Shown here: piece after piece, positions 45,145-57,701 of the stretch
Layout: each line of letters begins with the position of its first letter
Numbering within the stretch: position 1 is the stretch's first letter
Source: Volutella citrinella
Lineage: Eukaryota > Ascomycota > Sordariomycetes > Hypocreales > Nectriaceae
DNA: 64,000 nucleotides
Assembly: GCA_034401135.1 (NCBI GenBank)
Contig: JAWZSP010000008.1
Location: 1,302,001 to 1,366,000, forward strand
Direction: 5' to 3'
Notes under the pieces: generated by a model
Told to the model about the DNA's origin: nothing
Database searches by the model: none
Seen by the model: the letters and a program-made list of their open reading frames with translations, nothing else
Position numbers and translations under genes: made by a program

Positions 45145-48100
45145 GTTGGATCAGGAGTCGAAATGCGACAGGTATAAATGTTCGAAACTGCGGAGGGTAG
45201 GGTCGAGGTCAAGGGGCAAATCTGATGATGAGGCGAGGTAGTGGTTAGCCAAGAATTGCATGACAACACCAATGGCTACATAAACTAGTCATGGCGCATC
45301 GAAACCAGGGCGCATACCGGTACTATCGGCTGTACAGAGCAGTGAAGCTTGCAACCAGAAAAGCTGGACGGGTAGGAGCTTGAGACGAGGTGGGACGGGA
45401 TGGCGACGGGACGACTTGTGACAGGATAGTAGTGGGATGAGTCTGAGGTCTCTAGAACATGGTGCAAGAAACCAAGCAGATGATGATGACCAGTAACCAG
45501 GAGGAACAACCAGAGATGTGGCAGAGACCGTGATGATGGAAAACGGACTCGAGAGACGTTGGGAGCTTCGGTTGGAGTTGAGGGTGAGGTGGAAGTTTGT
45601 CCGATCTCCCCACGCCGCTCTAGTCTACTTTTGCCCCAGCAGGGATGATGGCGGCGAAGGAGCCACCTGGAATTTACGCGAAGCTTGCCCGAAAAGAGCG
45701 CTTGGCGAGGAACTGTTGGTGGGGTCACGAGACACTGCATGTGACTGCTCTGATTGATTGGTCTCCTTGATGGCTACTATCTGGAATGGTCCCCGTTGCC
45801 GTGCTGAACGACTGCAGCAATATGGTTTATTGCGAGGACCCGAGGGGAATCCTTAAGGCGCAAGTCGGATGCCCTTTGAACGATGCGCATGCGACCTGCA
45901 TAGGCCAAGCCTGCCAAGTCTGGGTTTGGGCCAGTGTGGGCTGGCGCATTGGCTGTGGAAGCTTAGTGCAAGCCAACGCCCAAGCCAGTTCCCGACTGCG
46001 GGTTCCCGCGAGCAACGGATGTGATGATAAATCAGTCGATGCCTCTTAACTAACAGTCTTGCCCGCAAATCGGAAGGCAATGCCCGCGACACCATGCCGT
46101 CAATTGTGGAGATGGCCATTTCGTGTCTCGATGTCAGCCGGGTGCACATACTATTAGATGCCTCTGGCTCTGACCGACCAAGCTGTCCAGCTGTCGAATG
46201 GCGGGGTGCAGGGTCACACGCCACCTCAATATGACGGGCCAACGCCTACCTTGGGTGTTCGGCCAGTACCCGCACTCCTAGTACAGGTAGACAAGGAGGT
46301 ACCGCCTCTTTCCCGGTACCGTGCAGCCATACTTGAGCCGGCTCCATGTAGATTTCATCCGGGTCAATCGAGATGGTGTTGTATCTCGGATGGCCCAGGC
46401 ACATGGACTGGCTACCTTGGTACCAACCGTACATTTTTGTAGCTTTTGCAGCAGCGAACTCTCCCCAGAACCCTTTACCGTGTCTTCATCCAAGCGCTTT
46501 TCTTGCCCGCAAGTCATGCCACGGTGGTCTCACCCCGCGAGGCCCATGCTCTCTATAGCCCCTGCAGCACGCATGGAGTACTTCGAGCTGGGGTTGCTGT
46601 GACCCTTTCCCTGTGTCTGTGGATGGGTGGCTTTCAGTCGCCGGCATTTGCAGTACACCGCCATAGTTAAGTATCGTCCTGATTCATCCACTTCCCGATA
46701 GCCGCTAGGAATTGGTGGTACCTAGAGGGCTATATTCACCGTCACCTGCAGCTGTGCCCCTAGAACCTATTTGGTGGCTACTGCAGGTACGAATTTAGAT
46801 GACATGGAATCCAACATATCCAAGGTAGGAAATGGGTGGAGCTGAGCAGCTTGTGTGGCGTGAGAGGTTCTCGTTCTGCCAGAGAGCCCACCATATTCGC
46901 TGGCCTCACACACTCAGCCATGCGGTGCTCACCACACAGGTCTAAGAGACGTGTTCGCTTTGGTCTCGTTCTCCCACAACTTCGAAAGAAATTACACGCA
47001 CATCGTCGTTTAAGATTAAACACAGTTTGCTCCCTGGAGCCGAAAAGGCGTTGAGAATGTCCAGCGACCATCAATTGTCTAAATATATACGGTGCATGAT
47101 GATATTGCTAGTGGGTACTCTGGCTACGGCCAGAGAGAAAGCCTTTTACTCACCCTGACGCGGTTTGAATCTATCCCATGCCGTGTCTTCCCCGAGAAGA
47201 GGGAAAAGACATCTAGAGTAAGAAAGGACTTCACATATTGTGTCTCCATGTTGGTTTTCTAGGAACAAAAACCATTCTGCTCCCTGGTGGAAACCAGGCA
47301 CAGGGGAAACCGCCAAAATCGTTCTGAAACGTCGTTCTGCGTTCCCTATGCTCTTGTGCAACAAAAGACCGATTCTATATGTCCCTTTGCTGGGGAAACG
47401 CTGCTGTGCTGCTCTTCTAGATCTTGCTCTGGAAATAGGGGTGTAAAGTCCAAGACATATGACACACTGACTTGTGAAGGAGTTGCTGGGTCATGCTGGC
47501 CCGAATTTTAAGTGGGAGGGCTAAGAAACTGCACGAGCAGCATTTGTGAATTTGGTAACCTGAATAGGCTCCAAAATTCTGGCCTACCCTGCAAGGAGTT
47601 GGATTAATCGCGAGATCTCAATAACGCTGGCACATGCCAAGACTTGCCTTTCATATGAATCTCGACTAGAAAGGATTTAGAAGAGAGTGCGGGGACCTGG
47701 GGTAAACGGCGGGGATGTCATTCTCTGGTTCTACCTCTCTGTCCTTTATATCAATGGTGGTTGCTGGCAGCCCAACGCGATAACAACTAACACATATAGA
47801 TGTCTCACGGTCGATATATGCCTCGGCTATGCGGCGTTATTTATCATAGAGTCAGAACTCTCTTTTCAATCCATCCAATGCACTTTTTGAGACTAGGGAT
47901 CGAGTACCGACACAGCTTGATATTCTATTGCCCTTGGCCGGCCTCTTGGTTTCTTCAACCGAAAAAAGAAAAACAACGATGCGAAAGATATAGAAATGAG
48001 AGAAATTAAATCCTTGTTGGGTCAATTCTGGGTGAAAACACACACTCACCGGTGTGGATATTTAGAAGCAACGTACAAGACACTGTCTGGTCATTTCCGT

Positions 48101-51100
48101 CTTCAATGTTTGATACACTGTGTTGAGTGCCCAAGGCTGCTAAGCGCAGGATTGTCTTTCAATTACGGATGAGAGATAGACGGGATGATATCGTGCAGTA
48201 GCCAGCACGGGCTAAACATGAATGCGATTGCTTAGATGACAGGAGGTGCCTTGGCCTCAAGAGGCCTCCGATTGAAACTCGTCAACTTTCCATTCACCGA
48301 ACACTCAACTAATTGGGGACCTCATGACCACAGGATCTATCCAAAGATTTCTACGAAAACATGAATGATGCCGTCGTGGGTGATCTGGAGCGGCTGCTGT
48401 GTGAGGCTACGACCCCCAACTTCCCAACTTGAACCGATTGAATATGCCAAATCTCAACAATCGAACGTGAAATATTGCAACTTGCAACTCTGAAGAAATC
48501 CAAAATTATAGAACGATTATGGCTCCAACATATCATCGTTTAATTTCCTGTTGGAGTTCCAAGCTTCAACTTTTGGCTTCTCACTTCAACGTTGTATGCA
48601 AATGCCCGAACATCCGTTGGCGATTATCCTCACAGATCGACTACTTTGCCGAGGAGAGTATTGTCAAGTCAGTACCTAACGGGATCATTGGTAGACATAT
48701 AAAAAATGAAGAAATGAAAGAGACTGGGCCGCTCTTACCCGAAAAGGGCTGGGAATTGTGAAGAAGACATGGAGGAATGGGCTCTATGTAACAATACCAG
48801 TCACATCACCTGTCGGTAGGTTTCGTTTGGAGTTTAGTAGGGTTGGGAATGCGGGCAGCGCGATAGAACGAGTTCATACAATCACAGGGTTTTCCCAATA
48901 TGCTTCTCGTAGTATGCATTGGGTCGAGCCGGCTGGGGTGTTGCATACATATGCGAAGGCGCGAACGCACCGCAGAGGCGGGAGTGGCGGGCGGGGAGTG
49001 GGATTGGAGATGCCAGAAACAACTTTTGTACCCGGTTAACACTGCAATTAGCAGTACGATTACAATCCTGGCACGAGTTCCCCCGGGAGTTATATCAGGA
49101 ACATTATAGGACAAAGGTCAAATGATACACTTATATGAAGTCACCCACTCTAAGTCAACATTGATCGAGAGCACGGAACCGTCAACCAGCCAATATGAAT
49201 GAGACATCACCATTGGGGGCCATGAATGGCTGCACAAGCCAATCCTTTCGTGGTAAGGGCCTGGAGGTGGTGTGGAAGTTCAGCAATGATTTGACAAGGG
49301 CCTGGAGGAAGGGTAACCCCAGGACCGAGATGCGCGCTAGAAAGACGCACGTCTGAATTGACTCCGGTGATAATAGCGGCGGATCGTCGTTGCCCAATTA
49401 AGAGGCATGGCACTTGGAAATATTTGCTGGCACATCACTCCACTATGTACGGGGTCAAGGCAGTGTGCACAGCGGAGAGCTCCATGGCGACATGGAATTG
49501 GCGATCTTGGCGACAATTGTTCATACCGGAAAAGTCTGAGGACTTGCGTCAAAGCTGGTAATCGACAACAGATGGCACTAACTTGAGCAGGCTAATTCAG
49601 CCACTAGGTGCGCCTTGGGTCTCATCTCATCGGCAGTGTGGATTGTTGACCACTTGAGGAAATGAACGTGATAGCCTCGCAGGAGAGATTGGCTGTTTCT
49701 CTACGACAGAGAAGTCCTTGCACTTCCTCTTGATGTCAATGGCAATTGCTGACCTGCTCACCAGTCATTGTCCTGTATTATCGGGACGTCACCAGCAGAG
49801 CCCAATGAGGTAGGTGGTCCCTTGACAGACGCCGCGGCTTACGTGCCAAAGCACCTGAATGTGGAGCCAAAGTCGATGCGCGGTGCTGCATACCTGTGGC
49901 TCAGTATCCGTAGGTAGGTGCGACACCTCTCCTGAAACAAGTGATAGACAAACGATGGGAAGGCTTGGGCAGCTACCGATGACGGCTGTAAGTTGCAAGC
50001 CGAGCGCGTCATAAACGACTCCTGGGCTGTTATGTGACAGGCCGACAGGTTCTGCGGCCATGAATCCGGCTACCGTCAGCCATGCCGTCTCGAGTTCGGC
50101 GCCTAGTAGGTGCATTTTATCCCACAAAGCGCCTTCGAAAATGACAGAACCCCTGACGCGCGGCAGCAAGACGAGCGGAGAGAAGACGACTTCAATGGAC
50201 GACAGCTGTCCGAAGCTGGGTGCGACGTAAATAGGTCCTGTCCTGCAGGCGAGCTAGCCGAACAGCAAGGCAGGATGTACCAGAACCAAGGCAATCCAAG
50301 TCAAGGGGAGGGGAGAACAAGCAAGGATGGGCCACAGCATACGGCGAACAGCTCCAGAGTGCGGTTGCACCAATTCGACGGAGCACAGCCGGGCAGTACG
50401 TACTCAACAGGCTATCTTTAGTCGTAACCACCTTCAAACAAGTTGGCCGCCTTCAACAAATTGCAAAAAAAATCCGACCTTTGGGTTGTCTGGGATGTCC
50501 GTGCTCCCGTGTATGGAATTATCTTCGAGGTAGGATTCAGCCATTTGGGGGCGTGCTGCGGCGCGGTGCCTGAGAACAACAGAAGATACAAACGACATCC
50601 GATACCAATGTGACACAGAGTGCCGCAATTCAAGTGATGGGCCGCACGCTAGTTCAGAACAGAGCAGCCCGTCGTTGTTAGATTGCCCCAGGACTGGGCG
50701 CTCCAGCGCTGGCTCCGCGCTGGGAGCAAAAAGTTCTGGGGCCGCTCCACTGCACGGCTCCCGAGCATCCACTCACGGCCTCGATGAAGTGCGTTTCCTT
50801 GGGATCCCCAGGACCGCAAGCCATTGGACCTGATGAGTTGTGCTTGGGATCCATGGCCACTGGGCCAGTGATTACCGCTCGGTACCACGTTACCCCTTCC
50901 GCAAATCCACCCCAGCCCTGAATCTGCTGTCCGCGCCAGATCGCGCGCGGCGGATCCATAGCCCAGGGTTTAAGATTCGCCAGAGACAGTCCGAGACAAA
51001 TCTGAGGCGGCGGGAAGGGCGAGGGGCTTCCCGTCGTTCGTAGGCTCGTAGCGTTTGTAGCGCCTATTTGGATTCTTGGGGCCTCAACTCGGGGAGACAC

Positions 51101-53633
51101 ATCCCACTGATGGTGCGGGTGTCCCTTGCTAGCCATGCCAGGGTCCATCGGGCTGGGCTGGAGAGCTCGATACTGCGACAGATGCAAGGTCAGATTGGTG
51201 TGCTACAGTGCAGGACAGTGCATCACCGACGACGCCGCCTTCGGTGGGCCCGGGTTGCGGCCACCATTCAGTTGAGGCCTTGCGTCACTAGCATCAATCC
51301 AGTTACCAGGGCAGCCTCTGAGGCAGGATAGTCGACACTGAATTGGCTCTCTCTGTGCCACTCGACGTCGGTAGCACTATCACTATCCGTATCATTGCAA
51401 GCTACCTGTTTAGTACCCATGTAATTAGGTGTATATGTGGCCAATTCGCCCTGGCAATGTGATTATTCCGCTAGATTCAACACGAACAAGTTGTCTGAAT
51501 GAGCCACTTCCCTCGTCAACGTCAGCCGGCGAAGGAGGCACTGCCACGCTCGATGTGATGAGCGGCTCCTCCGCTCCACGCCAGGTTTCTCGTGTTTTAA
51601 GCCGGTTATACGCAGCATTCATGCCCCCAAGATTCTTCAAGCATCCAGCTAGCGGCACAATGCTTTTTCAGGGTATCATCTTGGCCTGCTCCGTACCCAC
51701 ACCTGCGGGGATGCGCCAGTCGATATTCATGTGTTCCTCGGCAGTCAGGACTCGGAAATGCCATGACGACGGTGTCCCAACAGGCGCAGAGTGACCACCT
51801 GTTATGCAGCCCAGCAATGGTGGAGAGTTCTGTGATCGTCCATGGGCCAGTCCGGCCCTGCAGCAGCCTGCAAGGCCATACCACCTTGTCTGGAAGGCTG
51901 AGCAGTCAGGAACCTTGAAGCTTTCAAACTTCTGTTAGCATGGTGACGGATCAGCCCAACCGTGCAACCGGCCTGGCCACCATGTACTGGCGGAACGCCG
52001 TCGCACTGTCTAATCGCTCAAACGGCCCGCCCAGCGTGCGAAACCCCTGGTCAGGCCTAGTGCATGGCGCGTGCGGCCCAAGGCACAGGCACCTGGGCTA
52101 GGTCACTCTTGCCAGTCAAGCCCAGTGAGTGTAGCGTGGGCAACGGACACCTTACAGCACCACCTGCTTAGCCCGAGGGCCCCTTCCTGGTCTGGGGCGC
52201 CCACTTTTAGCGCATGGTGTTACAAGGTAATGCCATCTGGGCCTAAGGCCTAACTGGGCCTGGGGCCGTTAGCACGAGTATGGGCACTCCCACATGGTAA
52301 CTGGTGCCCAAGTCAATGGGTGATGGAAGGAGGAAGACCAACCATCGATATCGTTCGAGCCGTGCGCACGCTCTACACAACGGTTGGACGTCCCATTTTC
52401 CGTGCGGCCTTTTTGAGGAGCTTGTCCCAAGCCCTCTTTCCTCTCTTTTTGTAAAAGCAATTTCGCTTTTTTGTTGCCTGCGCCCGTTGCCGCCCTGCTG
52501 CCGATATCCATACCTCGTTTGGACCTCCATCGTGTCGAGGGTCTCTGAGGTCGGGCGTCAGCACTACAACAGTACGCCCCCGCGGCGGTCCAGGTCTTTT
52601 GGCCATTCGTTTGCGCCTTGCTGCACTGTACGAGCGCTTCATCACGGCAACGTACAGCACAAGACGAGGCACGCACGACTCAGACTCGCATTACACGGCA
52701 CAATCCGTAGACGCGGGAAAGGCGGAGCGCAAGAGGAGAGAGGGAGGGCCAGGGGAAAAGGGAGTCGTCCAACAAGTTGCGCACCTCTTCTACATCAATC
52801 ACGGTCTCAATCATCCTGATAGACTGTGAATTTAATCAGGCTGCACTTTCGGTACCCCATCAGGTCCCGTCGCATCCCTCGCCATCAGCCAAGCCTGCCC
52901 CTCCATCGCCCCCAAGCCATCCACATTCCTGTATTTCCACCTCTCCCCCCTCCCCGCTATCACATCGTGTACCCAGTACCTGCCTCTCGTGTGCGAAGGA
53001 GCATCGCATTTGCAGCCCCCAAGCCGTACCTGATACGACTGGGTCCAGCACAGTGCGGGTCTGCGGGTGCATCTCACGCCTTCCCCGTTTGTCGCTGCAC
53101 CGCTCGCCAGGAGAGGTACCTGTTCCACAGCAGAACCCCCGCCCGAGGAGGCAAGACAGCGCACGGAGTGGCCACCACCAACCCAACGCCAACGGGCCCA
53201 CGCATCCGCTTCGCTCCACGCCCAAATCCATCGGTGCTCGTGGTGCTCCGCACCTGCATGAGCAGCAATTTGATGACCAGTCGAGTTGTCGAGGAGCAGG
53301 AGCCCAGGAAAGCACAGCGCGATACAACAGACCCCCTGTCAAGCAATCTCAAGGTACCTTGCGTAGGTGTGTAGGACTGCCTGCATAGCAATAATTACAT
53401 TGAGCAACGGCAGCAACCCGCGCGCACAGCACCACCTTCCAACCAAACACGCAAGCATATCGGCAAAAGCACGCCAGGCCCGCCTGCAGGTTGTTTTGGC
53501 TCTGGCTTTGTTGGCTCCGGCTCTGCTGTTCCCACGCACATTTTCCTCCTTGCACACCCTGTCCTCGCTCGACCCATCGACACTGCGTCGCCGTCCTGAG
53601 ACCTTTTTTTAGCCCGCCGCCGCTTGCTGGATC
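45145..53633. other. Long gene-free block of 8.5 kb
   Basis: This lies between the divergent Scp160 and Ste20 genes. All open frames are under about 170-200 codons and lack domains or plausible splice-linked continuations. The centre (about 46.8-49.2 kb) is visibly more AT-rich than the gene-bearing parts, while 50.6-53.6 kb is GC- and C-rich, the latter probably the long promoter and leader of the Ste20 gene. No terminal repeats, transposase or reverse-transcriptase fragments were recognised. Confidence 0.5.
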
Positions 53634-56389
53634 ATGGACGGCCCCGGGTCTGCATCTGCATCTGCGTCCGCGTCCTCGACCTCCGCACAATCTCACCGTC
53701 GCAAACTCGTCAAGAAACCGCCTTCCCACCACTCCCAAAACTCCCACAACTACGGCCGCTCCTCCGATGGTGCAGGCTTCGACGCCGAGTCCCTCGAGAG
53801 CAACCGTAGCTCCCAGAGCCTGAGACGCGCCCCCAGTGCTCCTCCAGCCCGATCCAACCCCGCGACCGTCACCGACCCATCAGTACCCCGGCATCACCCT
53901 CCCGTCGCACTCTCCTCTGCTGCCGCTCGATCAAACCCGTCGCCAGTTCTTGCTCCGGGCGACTTCGTCTCCGGTCACCAGCACTACGCACCCATGCACC
54001 ATCGCCCTAACCGCCTGTCAGACCCCCATCTGCGGTCCCTCAATAAGAACGGCTCGGACGACTTTATCGGCGCCCCCTTTGACGGTGCCGCCATCCTGAA
54101 TCGGATTGAGTCGACCAAGCTGTCCCACGAGGGTGGCCATCGCCATCAGCCACCGGCGCTTCACAAGGCCACGACCGACTCCCATCTGACTACTCCAGCC
54201 CTGCGATCGTCCACAAGCTTCTCCGCCATGGAAGCCTCCTTCTCTGAGAAGTCTGGCATCCCCAGGGGCCTCGCCGACGGCCCCTCTCCCACCCCTACCA
54301 AGCGGTACTCGGACGAGGGGAAAGATCCCAAGCCGGGCGTGTTGCGCAAGAAGTCTGGCTTCTCCGGCTTCATGACTAGTCTGGTTGGCTCTCCCAAGAA
54401 ACCCATCATCTCTGCGCCCGAAAACCCAGTACACGTCACCCACGTTGGCTATGATAGCTCGACAGGCCAGTTTACGGTCAGTATCTCCCGTTGCTGGTCG
54501 AATCCCCTTCGTCTGTGATTAACATGCCAGCAGGGTCTTCCAAAGGAATGGCAGCGATTGATCAACGAGAGCGGCATCCCCGAAAAGGAGAGGCGAGAGA
54601 ACCCCCAGACCGTGATTGATATTGTACAGTTTTACAAAGAGACCACTGAGCGCGCCCCCGAGGACCAGGTTCTCGAGAAGTTCCACCATGCCGGGAATCA
54701 ATATTCCTCTGCGGCGTCACCGGGCATGTACCCGTCAAATTATCAGGGTACGTCACCAATCACCAGTCCATCCGTGGAACCCAGGTTTCCAACTATCAAT
54801 GATGAAGGAAGTTTTGAGAACCCCCGGAATCCACCACCCGTTCCGGGTGGTCGCGCCCAGGCTCCAAACAAGGACCTGATGCCCAGTCGCCCAGCCCCCA
54901 AACCGCCCGTCAGTATGGGCAACCGACAACCACCCCAAGGCGGCTATCCAACAAAGGACTCTGGTATTGGTATGTCACAGTCCAGTGACGATGCCTACAA
55001 CGTTCAAAAGGATGGCGGACCTATGCTGCCAGAAGAACACCGCTCAAGATCCAATTCACGGGCCCAGGGACCCTCGCCATACGCAGGAGCCCCGGCGAAC
55101 CCTCAGCAGCTTGCCCAGGCCCAAGCCGCCGCCTACCAGCAACAGCTCATGCAGCAGCAGCAGGAGCAGGCACTGGCCCAGGCCCAGGCGGCAATGTCCG
55201 GCCAAGTTGGACGGGCCCCCAGCAAGCGACAGGCGCCCCATCAAGTTGCTCAGGCACCCAGTGCCAACTATCCACGACCTCCCGAAGCTAATGGAGCTGG
55301 TTCAGCTCAGCGACAGCAACCCGGTCCCGCAGCCGTTCCGGGGGCCCGCCCGCGACAGCGAGCTCGCCAAAGCACCGCGATCGACGTCGTCGCCTCGCTC
55401 AAGCGTATTTGTAGCGATGGTGATCCCCGACAGATCTACCGCGGCTTCAACAAGATTGGCCAGGGTGCCTCCGGTGGTGTCTACACGGGTCACGAGCAAG
55501 GCAGCAATCGCCTGGTTGCTATTAAGCAGATGAACCTCGAGCAGCAGCCGAAGAAGGATCTCATCATCAACGAGATTCTTGTCATGAAGGACAGCTCGCA
55601 CCCGAACATTGTCAACTTCATCGACAGTTACCTCTGCGGCGGTGAACTATGGGTCGTGATGGAATTTATGGAAGGTGGCAGCCTTACGGATGTTGTCACT
55701 TTTAACATTATGTCCGAGGGTCAGATCGCTTCAGTTTGCCGGGAAACTCTCAAGGGTCTGCAGCACCTTCACTCCAAGGGCGTCATCCACCGCGACATCA
55801 AGTCCGATAACATTCTGCTGTCGTTGCAGGGTAATATCAAGCTGAGTAGGTCCTACCAAAGACGCCTGACGAGGGTCTCCAGCTAATCGGAAACAGCTGA
55901 TTTTGGCTTCTGTGCTACGATCAACGAAGCACAAACCAAGCGAACCACGATGGTGGGGACGCCGTATTGGATGGCCCCAGAAGTAGTCACTAGGAAAGAG
56001 TACGGCCGCAAAGTCGACGTCTGGTCTCTGGGTATCATGGCCATTGAAATGATCGAAGGCGAACCGCCATACCTCACCGAGTCCCCCCTGCGTGCTCTCT
56101 GGCTGATTGCCACCAATGGCACGCCCACCATCAAGAACGAACAGGATCTCTCTCCCGTTTTCAAGGACTTCTTGTACTTTGCGTTGAAGGTGGATCCTGA
56201 GAAGCGAGCCAGCGCTCACGATCTGCTTCGGGTGCGTACTCTGCCTTGATAATTTCTCGGTGTTTCCCTTGCTAACATGGATCTTAGCACGAGTTTATGA
56301 AGCAATGTGTCGACCTTGGCCAGCTTTCACCGCTGGTGCAAGCTGCTCGGGACCAGCGCGCGGCCGAGAAGGCTCGCAAGGGACACTAA
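53634..56389 (+). CDS. STE20: Ste20-type p21-activated protein kinase
   Basis: Four exons, 53634-54476, 54534-55845, 55897-56231 and 56288-56389, give 863 residues; introns are 57, 51 and 56 nt. The N-terminal 250 residues are basic, Ser/Pro-rich and disordered. The CRIB motif ([20 protein letters not shown], about 259-284) binds Cdc42/Rac. A Pro- and Gln-rich linker follows (poly-Q near 473-505). The kinase domain runs from about 583: glycine loop GQGASGGVY, Lys in [15 protein letters not shown] near 700, TDFGFCA near 720, and GTPYWMAPE. No PH domain precedes the CRIB, which points to the Ste20 class and not Cla4. The tail [21 protein letters not shown] is typical of fungal Ste20. It should act in polarity, pheromone/filamentation MAPK signalling and appressorium or hyphal growth. 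Confidence 0.92.
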
Positions 56390-57272
56390 ATCAGCCAAGC
56401 CTGAAGTACTGGCGGGACGCAGACTATGGGCTGTGCCGAAATGCCACAATGAGCCATACACGATAGAGCGTCCACAGTTGGTAACGGGCAAGCAATGGCT
56501 CTCCTTGCCGATTTGGATAACATTATCGAAGCCAGACCGGAGCGACTGCTTGGGCCAAGGCGGTCGAATACGTCAAGCGCCAGAATATGACGCTCAATCT
56601 CGACCCACCACCATCTAACGACCATTTTCCTGAGAGTTGTTCGACTTATCATAGCAGGCCTTGTATCTTTGAGGGTGGAGTTGTTACGATGCCGCGTCTA
56701 GGATGTCGGTCTTGTTGCGGAAGTGAGACGCAAAAGCCGAGAAAAGTAGTTTGGTGCCCGCAGGCGGTTGCAGAGAAGATGACGCCTTGAAGCACATAGA
56801 GATGAGACGCTGGATATACCCCTGCATACGAATGTTTATTCTGCCGAGTTGCTCTTGGGATGGTCTATTATGATACTAGACCTTCTCCTCTCTCCCCTAC
56901 CTACCCTCCCTCCCAACATCGCAACACCATTATCACCATCACCATCACCACTACCACCACCACACGCCACCGCACCAGCATTACGACTGAAAACTTCCCC
57001 CAGCTTGAGTTTACAAAACAAAACCCAGAGGCTCTATTTCATTCACGATACAATCGCGGCTTGTTATTACACAGCACGGGACATGTTTCGAATCACGAGA
57101 CAGAGCATGAAATCAAACTTGTGTAACTTGAATTTGCCTCCCTGATCCCTGGATATCATATTCTCCTTTGCTTGTGAATTCCTATGCAATGCTCCTTGTT
57201 ATGCTCTTACCCGTGGTCGTCCATTTCGACCAGTTCCTGTGAATGCTAGCTGACAGCTGTGCTCGAGCAGTG
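56390..57272. other. Intergenic, convergent
   Basis: An 883-base stretch between the Ste20 3' end and the small minus-strand gene. It includes a (CACCAT/CAC)-rich tract around 56932-56975. No gene seen. Confidence 0.55.
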
Positions 57273-57701
57273 CTACGCCACACGACTAGTACTAGCAGGG
57301 AGCAAGTGAGTCCTCTGCTCCAAAGTCTGGTAAACGTTGCTCATCTGCCTCTTCAGCCGGGCGCCTTCGTCCTGGAAGTGTGTCTCCATGCGCTTGACGA
57401 TGCCACGGGTGCCGCTGCTGACGCGGATGACGGCGCTGTAGGGCAGAGAAATGCCCGAGGACGCCGCCACGGGATTTTCCTCCTTCTTCGTGTTGCCGAG
57501 AACGGCGACGGTGCCGAGCGAGGCGGGATGGGGCGGATTGCGGAGGACCTTCTCGCAGCTGTCACTGGGGCCGGCGGCGTACAGGGACTGGCGGACTGAG
57601 GCGGCGGCGCGGGAAGGCATGGTGGCTGCGCGGATGAGGGCGGGTCGGATGTGCTTGCGCAGACGGCGGGCCAGGCGACCAACGTGTGGGGAGCAGAGCA
57701 T
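57273..57701 (-). CDS. Small basic protein of unknown function
   Basis: An intronless 142-residue frame from the ATG at 57701. The N-terminus is Arg-rich with few acidic residues (MLCSPHVGRLARRLRKHIRP, then AATMPSRAAASVRQSLYAAG), which resembles a mitochondrial targeting sequence. The middle has a hydrophobic strand-like segment (LGTVAVLGNTKKEENPVAAS, LPYSAVIRVSSG). The C-terminal 45 residues form a charged amphipathic helix (RGIVKRMETHFQDEGARLKRQMSNVYQTLEQR). No known domain. The coherent pattern of presequence, core and helix favours a real gene, but coding status rests on composition alone. Confidence 0.5.
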   Translation of the reverse strand: MLCSPHVGRLARRLRKHIRPALIRAATMPSRAAASVRQSLYAAGPSDSCEKVLRNPPHPASLGTVAVLGNTKKEENPVAASSGISLPYSAVIRVSSGTRGIVKRMETHFQDEGARLKRQMSNVYQTLEQRTHLLPASTSRVA

